Shown here: positions 11,901 through 25,400 of the stretch, piece after piece
How the letters are laid out: each line of letters starts with the position of its first letter
Numbering within the stretch: position 1 is the stretch's first letter
The notes under the pieces: model-generated
Databases searched by the model: none
What the model was told of the DNA's origin: nothing
What the model saw: only the letters and a program-made list of their open reading frames with translations
Assembly (NCBI GenBank): GCA_013399015.1
Contig: VWZX01006828.1
Span: forward strand, 1 to 64,000
Source: Galbula dea
Taxonomy: Eukaryota > Chordata > Aves > Piciformes > Galbulidae
DNA: 64,000 nt
Direction: 5' to 3'
Translations under genes and position numbers: made by a program

Positions 11901-13479
11901 AGCACCTCTTCTGATAAACCAAGGGTGGTTCAGGTCTTATTTGGGATGAGGGATGCTGTGCTGATGAGTTGTCCTTCCAGAGAACCTAGGGCAAGTAGGT
12001 TCTCTTAGGCACTCAGTTAAGTACCATACATTAGGTAGGATGGATCTGGATGGCAGAAATAACTTAATGATCTCCCCCGTTTTTCTTGTACTGTGTTCCT
12101 AACTGGTGAGTGGAGCAGACGATTTTCATTCATTGCACACTCCCCACCCCCCCTTCCTTCAGCCTGCAGCCTAGCAATAATGGCTAAATTGACTTGCTCA
12201 AGATAATCTCAGATCTGCTCCTTCTCCAGATGGCTGCTTGCTTTAGATGCTTTTTACAAAACTAAAGAAAAATATGATCAGGCTACTCACTTTTTCTGGG
12301 ACTTGGTCAAGGTTGTGAAGACAGAATTTCTCATGAAAACTGATTGCAAACTGCGTGTATGGAGAGATAATCTAACACTGTACTACTTAAGAGTGTCACT
12401 GATTCCTCTCCCTGGTTAGGTTGTTCCTCAGAGAAGTCTGGATTCTGTGTGTATTCATGATCATGTTACCACTTTCAGTTTCCTCAGAACATTTGCTATT
12501 GGCTTTTTATTTTTCTTCATAATGAAACTTAAATTATGTAACTATTCTAATATTTTGGCATAGTTATGAGCCTCTGGATTTTTTTGTTGTTGAGGAGTTT
12601 CACAATTGTGTAATTAAAATGAGAGCGTTGTATGGCAGCATAAGAGGCTTGGAGCCACCGAGCTGTGGTTTTGGGTTTCAAACCAATCATTTGAGCTTGT
12701 GCTCAGGGCTGTGATAGCAGCGGATTCATAAAGGTAATTCAGGAATGAGGTTTCACTAGGTCACTTAATAATACAGTCTGCTAAGGTTTTTGCTTTGCTT
12801 AGAAACAGGATGAGGAAGCTGAAAAGATAAAGCCTGCAACTAAGAGTCTGAAGCAAATTAACCATCTTTTAAGTAACATCTGAAGCACATGGGTAGCTCC
12901 AAAGAAAAATTCCTAGACAACTTCCTGTGCTTTGCTGGACCTGGGAGCTGGGCAAACATTTGCTGCCACATTGAAAAGTTCCCTTGGCTTCTAGGAGAAC
13001 ATGAAGGTGTGGGGGAGGACTGGAAGTAGTTTAACTTTATTTACTTGCCCTTGGTTCTAACTTCCAATTTAAATAACTTTGTGGCACATTTTCTCCTTGT
13101 TTTCAAGTTGCTTTTCTCTCACTTCACAGCAGGTAGGAGAAGAAAATGAGGAACTCATTACACTGAGATATGCATGCGAAGAGCTGAGAAACATAGGAGG
13201 TCACTCCAATGAAAAAAAGTCAAAAATATGTTCCAACCTAAGTTTTTTAAAGTAGGATTAATAATCTGAGGTGCCCCTGTGCTTCACAGCAGCAGCTGTA
13301 ATCAGATAACAGTGTGATTTGTAACCTGAAGATAAGATTTCCAGATGACTGACTACAAATCCAAATGTGCCTACAGCTGTCTATCAAATACATGCTTGCC
13401 TATTTAAATTTCACATGCAAATTACTTCTCTTGGATACCCAAGAAAACAGTAATAACTTATCAAAGTATTCATTTGAAA
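5919..13479. other. Long gene-free stretch
   Basis: 7.5 kb with no gene or recognisable large repeat. It is AT-rich with scattered short open frames; the longest (11134-11493 plus, 119 codons) has no family resemblance. An A/C-rich low-complexity patch (CAAACAAACAAACA-type) lies at about 10368-10437. Confidence 0.6.
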
Positions 13480-15842
13480 GTTCCTATCACACAGCTGGTA
13501 CATAAGATTCCTTAAAAAATTGGATGGTAATTTCTTGGTACAGGTACTAAGGAAGCCAACCAGGAAAGGTGCTCTTCTTGGTTTGTTGCTTGTTAACAGA
13601 GAAGGTCTCATGGGTGAAGAGGCAGTTGGAAGCCAAGTCGGCCACAGCAACCATGAAGCAGTTAAGTTTTAAAATCCCTGGAGACAGGAGGAAAACTGCC
13701 AGCAAAACTTCAGCTCTGGATATGAGGACAGCAGATTTCAGGTGGTTCAGGAAACTACTAATTAATGTCCCTTGGGAAAAAGCTTTTGAAGGTGCTGGGG
13801 TATATCAGTGCTGGTCATTTTTCAAGTACTACCTTCTAAGAGGAGAGGAGTGAGCAATTCCAAAATGTCAGAAGTCAGCTTGGCTGAGCAGAGAGCTTCT
13901 TCTGCAGCTAAGGCTAAACAAGAAAGTGTATGGCCAGTGGAAGCAAGGCCAGGCAAAGTGTGAGGATTACCTAGATGCTGTTCAAAACAATTGTGCAGCC
14001 AAAGCCCAACGAGAGTTGAAGCTGGTCAGTGCTGTGGGAGACAATTAAAAAGGCTTTATAAAATATGGTAATAGGAAAAGACAGGCCAGAAATAATATTG
14101 GCCTGTTACTTGAAGTCACCTTGCAAACAGGGACATAAACAAAGCAGAGACTCTTAATACTTTCTTTGCCTTGATTTTCAACACTGATGATGGACTCTGG
14201 AGGCCCCAGATCCATGAGCTAGAGACCCATGATTGTAAGAATGATTGACTCCAGCCAACCCTGAACTTGTGTGAGATTTGCTGCTCCAGCTAGATCCCTA
14301 TAAGTCTATGGGGCCTGATGTGATTCATCCAAGGGTACTTAAAGAGCTGGCTGATGCCATTGCTAGATCTCTCTCCATGATCTGTCAATGCTCTAGGGGA
14401 TCTGGGGAGGTCACAGTCAACAGGAAGCTGGCAAATGTTGTCCTGTTTTTCAGGATGGGCAACAGGGATGACCCTGGTAACTACAGGCCTGTTAGTCTCG
14501 CTTCTGTACTTGGTAAAATTATGGAGAAGATTGTTCTGGGAGTTACTGAAAAACACCTGAAAGAAACACAGTCATTGGTCACAACCTGCGTGGGTTCACA
14601 AGGGAGTCCTGCTTGATGAACTCAATTTCATTTTATGACAAGGTTATCCACCTAGTTGACCAAGGCAAGCCAGTTGATAAAATATTTTTGGATTTTACTA
14701 AAGCTTTCAATACTGTCTCTCACAGTATCCTTCTGGACAAAATGTCCAGCATACGGCTAAACAAATACATAAGGAGATGGTGAGCAACTGGCTGAAAGGT
14801 CGAGCTCAAAGGGTTATAGTAAATGGGGTTACATCAGGATGGAGACCAGTCAGTCACTAGTGGGGTTCCACAGGGCTCCATTTTAGGGCCAGTGCTCTTC
14901 AATATCTTCATAAACAACTTTGACACAGGACTTGAAGTTATACTAAGTAAGTTTCCTGATGACATCAAATTGGGAGGAGCTGTTGACTCCCTCAAAGGCA
15001 GAGAGGCCCCACAGAGAGATTTTGACAGATTTGAAGGCTGGGCAATGACCAACCATATTAAGTTTAACAAGGGCAAATGCTGGATTTTGCACCTGGGACA
15101 GGGCAACCCTAGAGGTACATACACACTGGGGAATGAGGCTGGAGAGCACCCAAACAGAAAGGGACCTGGGGCTTCTAGTTTCCTGCAAGTTGAATATGAG
15201 TCAACAGTGTGCCTTGGCAGCCAAGGAGGCCAAACATGTCCTGGGGTGCATCAAGCACTGCATTGTTAACCGATCAAGGGAGGTGATAATCCCACTCTAC
15301 TCTGCACTGGTGTAGCCTCACCTTGAATATTGTGTGCAGTTTGGGACAGCACAATATAAGAAGGATATTAGGCTGTTGGAGAGCATCCAGAGGAGAGCCA
15401 CAAAGATGGTGATGGGTCTAGAGGGGAAGCCATAGGAAGAACGGCTGAAGTCACTTGGTTTGTTCAGCCTGGGGATCAGAAGACTGAGGGGAGACCTCAC
15501 TGAGGTCTACAGCTTCCTCACAAGGGGAAGTGGAGGGTCAGGAGCTGATCTCTTCTCTCTGGTCACCAGCGACATGACCCGAGGGAGCAACATGAAACTG
15601 TGTCAGTGGAGCTTTAGGTTAGAAATCAGGAGGAGAGTTTTAACCCAGAGGGTGGTGGAGCACTGGAACAGGCTCCCCAGGGAGGCTGTCATGGCACTAA
15701 GCCTGACAGAATTCAAGAAGCATTTGGAGAAAGCACTCAGACACATGGCGTAATTTTGGAGGTTGTCCTGTGCATAAACAGGAGTCAGACTCAATGGTCC
15801 TTGTGGGTCCCTACCAATTCAGGAGATTCTATGATTCTATTT
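13480..15842 (+). mobile_element. Longest CR1 LINE copy (endonuclease end to 3' tail)
   Basis: About 2.4 kb, plus-oriented, frameshifted. Near 13527-13670 one frame reads FLVQVLRKPTRKGALLGLLL and LVNREGLMGEE; 13680-13850 reads GDRRKTASKTSALDM and VPWEKAFEGAGVYQCWSFFK, both typical of the link between the CR1 endonuclease and reverse transcriptase. The RT follows: NYRPVSLASVLGKIMEK (about 14480), TKAFNTVSHSIL (about 14697), TSGVPQGSILGPVLFNIFIN (about 14850) and FPDDIKLGG (about 14955), where the usual FADD alanine is Pro. Then come the C-terminal region (15460-15753), the 3' UTR and the GATTCTATGATTCTAT tail. Several frameshifts and stops make it inactive. Confidence 0.92.
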
Positions 15843-18800
15843 TTCATTCACATGAGTACAGTGTGAATCAGGGAGAGAGGCACTGCAAGGAAGGCCATCT
15901 GAAGTACAGTAAATAGTACACACCTATCTTATCCCAAACTTCCTGAGCAGGGAGCATTTGGCACAGGGAATCTCAAGAGATGCTTGTGAGGAGATCATCC
16001 CTCCTGGAGCAGCAGTGATGCTGTTTGCAGCTAGTCAGTGTTGCCATGTCTTACTACACCTGTGCCCCTGTTTTCATAGATAGAGGCTGGAAGTCCCTGC
16101 TTTAATTCTACAGTATATATAGCAGTAAGGAAAGGTCATGGTTTTCTCTACAGATAGCATAATATTTTTGCTGCTTTTGCAAACAGAGGGGAACAGTCTT
16201 TCTCCTAAATCCAACACTATAACTTCTGTCTACCTACTCAGAATAGGCTTTCCATTCATTGTCTTATTTAAGGAGAGGCTGTAATTTGTTTGGTCAGCTG
16301 CTGTCTGTTTGGTAAATGAGGCAAAGGATAGTCTGAATTAGTTGATTACAAATAGCTGGTGAACTAGTGGAATTCTCTGTGTGTTTACATTTCTAGTGCA
16401 TCTTTCAGCCAATTTTCTCAAAGCGTTTTGCAGATGTTCCTGCGGGAACATTCACGAAAGCTTTCTTTGGTTGGCAAGCTTCATCAGCATCTGTAGTGAA
16501 TAGTGAGAGAAAATGGGATGAAGAGTCATTGAGACATTGATCAATGGGACCAGTGATCTGTTTAAAGCCAAGCATAAATTTAAGTTATTTACACACCAGG
16601 CATTCAAATCTTTGCCAATTGTCATCCAGAGAACTGATGGTAACACTCACATCTCCTACAACTCTGCCAGCTCAGGCTTTAATTATTATAGCAAAGTACT
16701 GTTTTAATTTAGTTAAAAAAACAAAACAAAACAAAAAACTGATAAGCTGGGAAGAAAAATGAGCTGGTTTTGTGACAGACTGCTTCACATGAAAATCTTG
16801 CATGACAGCAGTACAAGATGGGACTCAATCTGGCTGAGTGCTCTGAAAAAGGACCCTAAAGACAGTATGTTGGCAGAGAATCTGTGAAGGAGAGGGATGG
16901 ACACCTTCTGGGTAAATCCCCTGTGGACAGGCTATAGACTTTTTAAAATAAGTAGCAAATGTCACTCGATTTTTTGAAAGGTGAACAGCATCAAGATATC
17001 TTTGTGAGCTTCTGTTGTATAAACTGCAATGGCACCCTATTAGACATGGTAGAGTCTGTCAATACTTTGTTTCCTTAAAGCATATGTTTTAATGCAGGGT
17101 TGTTCTACACTAGTTTGGAAAAATGTAGAAGGTAAATGTCAGTGAGCAGGACAAAGAAAGCCAATATTCTTGGCAAGCTTTTTTTCCTATGGCAGCCAGG
17201 ACAGTGCAATGTAAACCTCAGAGCAATCATACTGCCTTCAGCTACCTCAATCTGAAATAACCTTAATGGTGCCATTAAGTACCATAGTGCCTTTAGCTTT
17301 TTGAATGTGACTCTTGACTGCTCAGGAAGTCCAGACCTTGCTGTTAGGTTGGTTCATCAAGAAACAATGGCCTAGGAGTCGATCCGTTTGGTGTAAGTCT
17401 GGGTGCCTTTCCTCCCATGTTTATCCCTCTAGTTACAAAGGTAACCCAGTCTCTCAAATTAGTAGTGAAATGAATATAATTCTAAATTCTCCTTTTTACT
17501 TCTTCCCCAAAGGAAGAAAGTACCTTTCCCTGCTCACACCACAGCACATTTTAAAAGTCTGGAGCACATTTTACCACTGTCATTTTTCCTGTACCACTGC
17601 ACAGTGACACTCAGAGTCATTCACAATCAATGTATAAGCACTACTGAAAACAACTGCTTCTTTATTAAATTCAGGAGCTGAAGTTAAGTGCTCTGCTCAT
17701 TGCAATGCCCTTCTCTATTTAAGTAGTTTTCTTCCTTCTCTGAATGGCATGCCAGTGTTTTAGTGAATATTTTTTCAAGGGCATGCTCTTGAGGGTCTAG
17801 ACTTTAATCTGTTTATGCCAGTATACTCAGTATATGAACAAAATCAGACCAGGTCAAGGTTGTCTGTGGTGCTGCATGGCATTAGTGGTGTGTTTGCCAA
17901 GCACTCTCTGATGTCACTTAACCGCAGATACTGGATGCTGTGGGGTAGCTGAGATGTTCACACAAGGATAGCATATTTGACCCAATCTGAGACCATACCC
18001 TTGGCAGCAGAAGATGGCCCTGAGCAGTAAACAGCTATGAGTAAGTGCCTGAATGAATCCCTTGCTCTCTGAGTTTGCTTTCTCAGGCAGCAAGCTTTTT
18101 TGAACAGAAGCAATGGGTCTGATTCTGCCCTCCGATTGGTATTGCACTGTTGTGACCCCTCAGATGTATTATCTCATGTGAAGGAGAACCATGTGGTGTG
18201 TGCTGCTTTCCAGTGCCTGTACAGCCCTGATCATGCAATAAATAACAACAAATATTTTCCTTAAGTTCTACTTTTCACATATTTTTGGGTAATGATCAAA
18301 GAATTAACCTGTTCTAGGTTTGCTTTTGGTTTTGTTTTTATTCAGCAACAGAAGTTACAATCCTTCACCTAGTTTCTTCATTTTCACAGAATCACAGAAT
18401 TACAGAATCATTACCTTTTAATTTGTTTGAATATTAGGGCTGCACCTTGCAAGCTGCCACATGTGCATTGGGAAGTAGCTGACCCAGAGCTCACTGGGGT
18501 CCCTGGGCATGGAAACACTTCTGGCTGCATTGTCAGCTGTGGTGGACGAGCACTTCTCAGCTGACAGTTAAACTGACAAAGCAAGACTTGCTCTGGCTCT
18601 GGAAAGCTTGTTCTTGGCTCTCCATGTGGAAGGAATTCATGTCTCATCCATGAATTGGATCACATCCTCATGGTTTGAAGAACACAGAGCACAGAGTGTG
18701 GTCACAGTGCTGTGGGAGTCAGCTTTAATGAGTTTGTGCAGCCTGTTAGATGGTGTATGCTCTTTTTCACTCTCTTTGTGCAGCCTGTTAGATGGCGTAT

Positions 18801-20186
18801 GCTCTTTTTCACTCTCTTTGTGCTTGGAAAGAGAACAATATTCCTGGCTTTTTTGCCTCGTTTCACAGCCATGTATTTGTACAGGCTTTTTACCCTGGGT
18901 AGTGTGATTACAAAGGAAATGGTGCAGTAGCCCCTCAAACTGAGGGAAAAGGGCAAATCAAAACACACATCAGTCTCTTTAAGCTGGAGTTCCAACTACT
19001 TCAGAGTTGAGGAAAATGCCATGCATATGATTTTGCTACATGTGAAAATGAAGGGAAGGGAAAAAGAAAAATACACTACCATGTCATTCAAAAAGTGTGT
19101 ATTTACAGAGCTGAAGAAACCACGAGTGATACTGTGCAGATGTTTTTTCTCTTGACAGGGAGAAGTGTAGTGGGGCCAGAGTATTTTAATGTGTCATATA
19201 TATAACCTAAGATTTACAGTTGGAATCAGACTTGAAAATGTAAATGGATTTTCAATTGCAGAGTCTGCTCCATCATAACAGCTTTCACTCAAAGCTTTGT
19301 CTGGGTAGAGCAACAGCTGTTCTGCCTGTGTTTTTTCTTGTTTTGTTTTATTTTTAGACTCTTCTCATATGCAAAATGCCAAGAGACAGATGGAGACTGA
19401 GAGACCTTGTGGTGGTGTTTGGTAAATAAATTCAATGCTCCCAGCAATACTTCAGTGAAACTGTGTTTTAGAAGTGTCCTTCCTTATCTAACATTGCAAA
19501 ACACAGAAGGAATGAGCTGTTTTCAGCTAGTGAAGAGTCCTGACCTGGACTTTTGACCACCTTTCAAATCCTAACATGGTTAGTTTGGATAAAATGGGAT
19601 GTAGAGTTCCAACCTGCATTTGAAATTAGGTTTTTGCTTGAAATCACAAGCTGGTGACTCTTGAGAGTCTCCCAGAGGCTTCAAGTTTAGTCTTTTGAAG
19701 TTAAAATTTGGGGAAAGCCAGTGGTCACTCATTTAAAATTTCAACCTTTAAAGCCAATTCAAGCTTGTGTATTTGAAGTTGAACTGTGTCTTGTCATGAA
19801 GGCTCCCAGAAAATGGACAGCAATCCCTAACCAAAACGTGGATTTATTACAAACAGTATAAATCAGCCCTCCTCAAGAGAAATCATAAAAAAGTTCAGAT
19901 GGCGGTCGGAGATAAACTGCAGCACAACCGGTCCTTCACTACAAACAGCATTATTACTGGAAAGATAAGCCACAATCATGCACACACTCACAATAAAGGG
20001 GAAATCCTCCCTCCATGGGTACCCAGATCTCTCACTATACACAGAGGTGAGGGTCACTCAGTCTCCAGAAGTAACCATCAGGGAGCATCCCACCCTGTGG
20101 GGAGACTTCTCCAACCACAACCAGCTCTGGTCCTTAGGCTGCAGAGGTCAGCTAAGCTCTGATACCTGAGGCTTGTTATTGACTTA
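15843..20186. other. Gene-free stretch
   Basis: No gene recognised. An AAAAC-type low-complexity run lies near 16713-16738 and a 42-bp tandem duplication at 18736-18819. A short octamer run (CACAGAATCACAGAATTACA) near 18386 resembles the terminal repeat of a CR1 but has no body attached. Confidence 0.55.
18736..18819. repeat. Two-copy 42-bp tandem duplication
   Basis: Units 18736-18777 and 18778-18819 (GTGCAGCCTGTTAGATGG at the start, TTCACTCTCTTT at the end) differ at one base (TGGTGTAT versus TGGCGTAT). A third unit begins with GTGC and stops. The near identity implies a recent duplication. Confidence 0.92.
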
Positions 20187-20275
20187 CAGAATCATAGAAT
20201 GTTAGGGGTTGGAAGGGACCTAGAAAGATCATCAAGTCCAACCCCCCTGCCAAAGCAGGACACCTAGGTAAGGTC
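20187..20275 (-). mobile_element. CR1 3' end fragment
   Basis: Minus-oriented 3' UTR: AGAATCATAGAATGTTAGGG, then GGAAGGGACC and ATCAAGTCCAACCCCCCTGC. About 90 bp. Flanking sequence on both sides (19800-20560) is unclassified and could be an older repeat split by this insertion. Confidence 0.88.
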
Positions 20276-22333
20276 ACGTAGTCAACAACAACAAGAAGCC
20301 CAGACACAACCACACTGCCCACAGAAGGGTGCCAAGCTACTCCTGAAAGGGCTTGTGTTACAATCCCCAGCTCAGGTGTCTGTAGGCACCACACTGGCTC
20401 ATGCAGGCTCTGGTCCTTTTGTTTCTTGCTTAATGTCTGGATTTTGTTAATTCCTCTATGGGGGCAGGTGTACATGCCACACTCGCATGTTCAAATTCAG
20501 TAAATATCTATATTTAAAAGTAAACTACCTCCTTTTTGTTTCAATAATTCCCCCTTTTCACCATCTGTACATTTCTGCTGCTGTTTGTTGTGTTTATTAA
20601 AGATGCATGTCTGACTGTTCTTAAGGTGCACCTGTTAAAATGCAACCAATGAGATTTTGGTACAGAAATACGAGTTAACAAGCCCAAATACTGCTGTGGA
20701 CCCATTTCCCACTGCAGACATCGTTTTGTCACTTGGAGACTTGCTGTGTGTTCTTGCTTTAATCTTTCTTCCAAAGTTGAGCTCTGTAGCAATACAACTG
20801 GAAAACTAGAAAATAATCTATATTTCCAAATTTGTGTAGGAGGAAGATGACATCTAGCAAAAACCAACCAAACACTAAAACAAAAGCCCCAACCCAGCTC
20901 CCTGGAGAGCTGAAGACACCAGTAATTTTTGTTTGTGCTGGGAAAGTAATACATGATTTCAGCCACCAACTGAATGACATGCTTTTCTCACAAGGCAAGG
21001 ATGCATTCATTTCACAACTGAGAATGGAAATTGCAAGAACCACAACAGTCTTCTGTTACACTGTTTCTGAGAAGACAGTTCCTCTGAGGTTGATCTTAGT
21101 AGAAACCACTATGAGAACATCAGGGATCATTTTACTCCTCAGTCATTCTCCATTTATTTCTCTCCTCCTCCCCATATGTCCTTTTCTCCTTTTATTTTGT
21201 TCTCTTTCTGTTTTCAGCTCTCTTCTCTTTCCTTTGTTTTTTTCTCATCTATCCCAGAGTTTCTGCGAAACACTGCAGGGATGAAGGGTTACCCCCACCC
21301 ATCATAAGACAGACCAGTGACAAGGTTGTACCTGCAGTTATGTTTGCTTCCACAAGGAGATAGAACTAAGCTGTCTTGTGTTCAAATATCAGTTCATGCT
21401 GTTCTCACAGGCATTGATCCAGGAACATTATTTGCCTGCTACAGCAGGATACTGCAATGCCAAGGAATAGATTATCCAATTTCCACTTCCAGGCTTTTTT
21501 TTAACATTAAAAAAGTGGACAGAAATACACTGATGCCATTCAGAAAAATAATTAAGCATTTGTTTTATGTGAGTGTGGGCAACAGCACTGGAATTAAGGA
21601 CATGTCATCTTTGCAATATGCCCAGGCTTTTCCATGACAGGAATTCTCAAACTTCTTCCAAAGTCATATTTCAGACTTGCAGCTTTCACCAGCAGGACCT
21701 CTGGGCAAGGCTGGCAGGACCATGTCTGTGAATACAGGGACTTTGGAAGTAATTGTAAATTGGAAGCCTGTAACCACACCAATGCCTGAGCCACGGATTT
21801 GTGTCTTGGCAGGAGAGACAGATCAGAAAATGTAGAAGTCATATGCTAATCTCAGAATTGGAGATCTTAATCTCTTGAAGTTCAAGGGCCCAGGTCTGAC
21901 CAGCACTTAGGTTCTGCTCTGATGTAAAACCAGAATTAGTGTCCTTAAGCTCAGACCTACAGACTAATTTCTCAAATCCTTTATAAACACAGCACTACCT
22001 TATAAAAAGCCAAGCACTTGTAACCCATTCTAATTCAGCAAGAAACCGTCTTCTCTACCTATTTTGTTGCTTCCTGCCCTCCAGCAGTACTATCAAGAAA
22101 AGGGTATAGCCAGAAGCCCAGAATGTCCTCAGATGGATGTCCTTGTGGGGCTGGATGGTGAGATCAGAGACAGGCTTTGTCATCAAGGCTCCCTGGCTAG
22201 TCAGAGGGATATGTTTGTTTTCTACCATCCCATCCTGCATCTCAAGATGAATGGCTCCACACTGGCCGCTACAATTGCATGACAGTCCAAGAAGAGATGA
22301 TATTTAAGCTAAAGGACAGAATGGAAATGAGCA
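20276..22333. other. Gene-free stretch
   Basis: No gene recognised. Two overlapping long open frames on opposite strands (20541-20969 minus, 20832-21284 plus) have no family resemblance and look like chance. Confidence 0.55.
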
Positions 22334-22452
22334 CAGAATCACAGAATGTTAGGAGTTGGAATGGACCTCGAAAGATCATCTAGTCCAAGCCCCCTGCCAC
22401 AGCAGGATTCCCTAGACCAGGTCACACAGAAGCGCGTCCAGATGGGTTTAAG
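22334..22452 (-). mobile_element. CR1 3' end fragment
   Basis: Minus-oriented: CACAGAATCACAGAATGTTA, GGAATGGACCTCGAAAGATC, then TCCCTAGACCAGGTCACACA. About 120 bp, strongly 5'-truncated. Confidence 0.9.
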
Positions 22453-25400
22453 ACTCCAAATATGTCTGAACTGGATATAATTGCATTTACACTGGTTATT
22501 AAAGGAAGCTACCTAATAAAGTTTTTGAAGACAAGCCAAAATTATTAAAGGGGCAAAGAAACCTCTGATTATTTTCCAAGTAGAACCTTGTACATGTTTT
22601 GAGGATTCACTGATGTCGGGCTGTAGAGGAGTCAATAGCTTCAGCAGTCCTTCAACCTTCTTCCTTCTGATTAAGGTAATTTTAGTGTAATTTGTTAACT
22701 TAAACAAGACATTGCTTTCTACTGGGCTGATGCTGCTCTGCTGTGGTCACACTGATCTCTTCTCTCCAAAACAGCAGCAAAAACTGTATAAAAAGCAAAA
22801 ACGTATATGTCCCACATACATGTTGATGTGGGAGAGATGCCATTCTGTTTAATTTAGTGTTGAGAAGTCCATTCCCTTCACTGTGGTGTCTAAAAAAGCC
22901 TAATTTGCTCGATGCCAATGTTGGTTTCATTGGAAAAAATAACTTCTCCAAATTACCTCCCCCACATGTGAAAACAAAATCCCCAAAGCTGAGACTTCAA
23001 AATGAATGGTATTCTTGAAAATGTCTTTTCCTCCAGTCACAAAATGGGGTTGGCAATACTCTGGGAAGGAAGGCCTCTGGGTAAGAAGATCCTCATGGCA
23101 GGCAAGATCTTCTCTCTGAAAAGACCATTATTTGCCCAGCAATTCACTCTTATTTCTCTGGTATTAAAAAAAGGTATCTCTACACAGATTTTGAAGCATT
23201 ACACTGAGTTTATTTTGAAAAAGAAATCAAAGAATGCTATTTTCATCTCTGAGCCAGACGGAAAGAAAAAATAAACATATTCCACCCTAAGAAAGAAAAC
23301 ACATGAGAACTTTCAAAAACTTGTAGCCAAGTTTTTCTTTTTTCTTTTCACTAAACAGCACAGAAAAAGTGCGTAGGAGTTGGTGAATGAACAAATAGGC
23401 TCTGGTTTTATGAAGGCCTGGTTTCTACGGAACAAAGATTTTGTCTGTAAAGCACCCTTCTTTCCCATCTGTAGATACCCAAACCACCTCTGAGTGAATG
23501 TGGGTAAGCACTGGGAGCCTATTCCTCAAGCCTGGGCCCTGGCATGTTCAGGGTGGTGAGTGCCAGTCATGGTGCTGGTTCAAGTTCAGCCTGAGCCCTC
23601 ATGCCTGCATGCAGCAGCACAGAGCCTGCTCTGGGGGCAGCTGGGTGATCACAGAGGAGCAAACATCTCCAGAACGCACAGAAATACCCACAGGAGCAAA
23701 GGGGAGAAAAGCAAAATGAGTCTGGGGCTGGAGACATTTTGTTCTCTTTGGATGCTACATCTGCACGAGTCACTGTGCTTTTAACTGAGGAAGGTGCACT
23801 AGGGAAAAAACATTCTGTTTTCTCACAGGTGAATCAACTTGGCCACCTTTTCCCTGCTTGCTGCAGAGCAGTTTCTTCTGACAGCCAATGGCTGCCCTCT
23901 GACCAGCTCTTTGCCTTGTTAGTGACAAGAAACCAGTTGCTGCTACTTGCTAAAAGGAGAGGGACTACTTACCAGAAACACAAAATTAAAAGAGGAGGCC
24001 ATCCATCTGAGACAGAGGGAAATAGCAAGATCAGATTAGCCATGACAAAGAGCTGATTTTAGCTAGATGTTAATCTAGGGACTGGTCCTCTACTCATGTC
24101 AAGACATCCTTCACCCAGGAGCCCATCTGAGGTGCTTTGCATGCCAGGACAGTGAACTGCAAGAGGGAGTTCTTCCTTCTTAAGACCTTCTTAAAGGTCT
24201 TGCTCAGCTCAGACCTTCACAACCAGGTTACCAACACCTAGATACCACAAGAACAATACACTAAAACTGCACTAAGAGATCCACAGTCATCCTTAGAACT
24301 AGTATGGTGTGAGAAGAAAGGCTTTCATTAAATAGTTTTTAAATATTTAAATTTGATTTTTAATACCTACAAATTCTTTTGGTCCACATCTCTCTGATCT
24401 CCACACCTCTCTTGCTTACACAAATATGCACAGAATAAACAACATTCACTTCTGTTATTTCTGCTTAGTGCTGCCTTTATTGGAACATTTGCAGATGTTA
24501 CTTATAGACAGCAAAGGGGATGAGAGTTTGAGATTTATGAGCTCTAATAAGCTGAAGCTGTTTTCAAATAAATTAATGAGATGAGTCAGAAATGGCATTA
24601 AGAAATCCAGCACAGGGTGTAAATCAAAATGACTTTGTGCTGTCTCTCCTTTCCCCTCCCCTTCTTGCAAAAGTCCCAGAGCTTGCCAAGGGAAATGAAT
24701 TTGCATTTAATTTGATGTAAAACAAGAAAAATGACAATAGAAATGTGTACTCAGTATGCCAAGTTACAGTATCTGTAAGAAGGAAAGCCAAAACTTGAGC
24801 TGAGAGAAAATAATTTCCTATTACAAAACTTTCCATGCAACCTGCATTATCATTCAAGTCATACAGAATGCAGGTTTAATGGGGATGTTTTCCAGATCCC
24901 ATGTGTCAACTCTGACTTTCATCACAGATTCTTGGCCCTTTCTGGTGTCCTGCTTGTGTCCCTGCCAATCTCCCCTTTCTCTGGCAGGTTATTGAGCTGT
25001 CTTAACACTCTGATTTCAATCTTTGTTCCATTTGACACCTCCGTTTCCCTCCTGCAGGAATACTGGGTCACAAGGTTTGCGTGTCCCAGCCAACAGTCAA
25101 AGCAAAGCTAGCAGTGCTGCTGATTCAGTGTGGCTCTGCAAAGCTCTATTCACCAAGGTTTGTGAGGCTCTTTGGGGACATGCAAAGTAATGGTTTTGTA
25201 CGTTTTTATCCAAAAATGGCAGTTTAATATTATCTCCACAGACACTGTGTATATATGTAAACACTACAGTGTGTATCTACACACAACTCCCAGGTACAGT
25301 ATGACAGGGTATATGGCAGAATCATGCTGTATTTAAAAGCTGACAAAAAAGCCAAACAAAAGGTGTCAGGAAATCCAGACTGTCTGGAGAAAAGCCCTGC

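Noticed and set aside
20541..21284. Overlapping open frames of 142 (minus) and 150 (plus) codons
   Set aside because: No recognisable motif, unlike composition between halves, and no splice or promoter context; judged chance, though part of an old unclassified repeat is possible.
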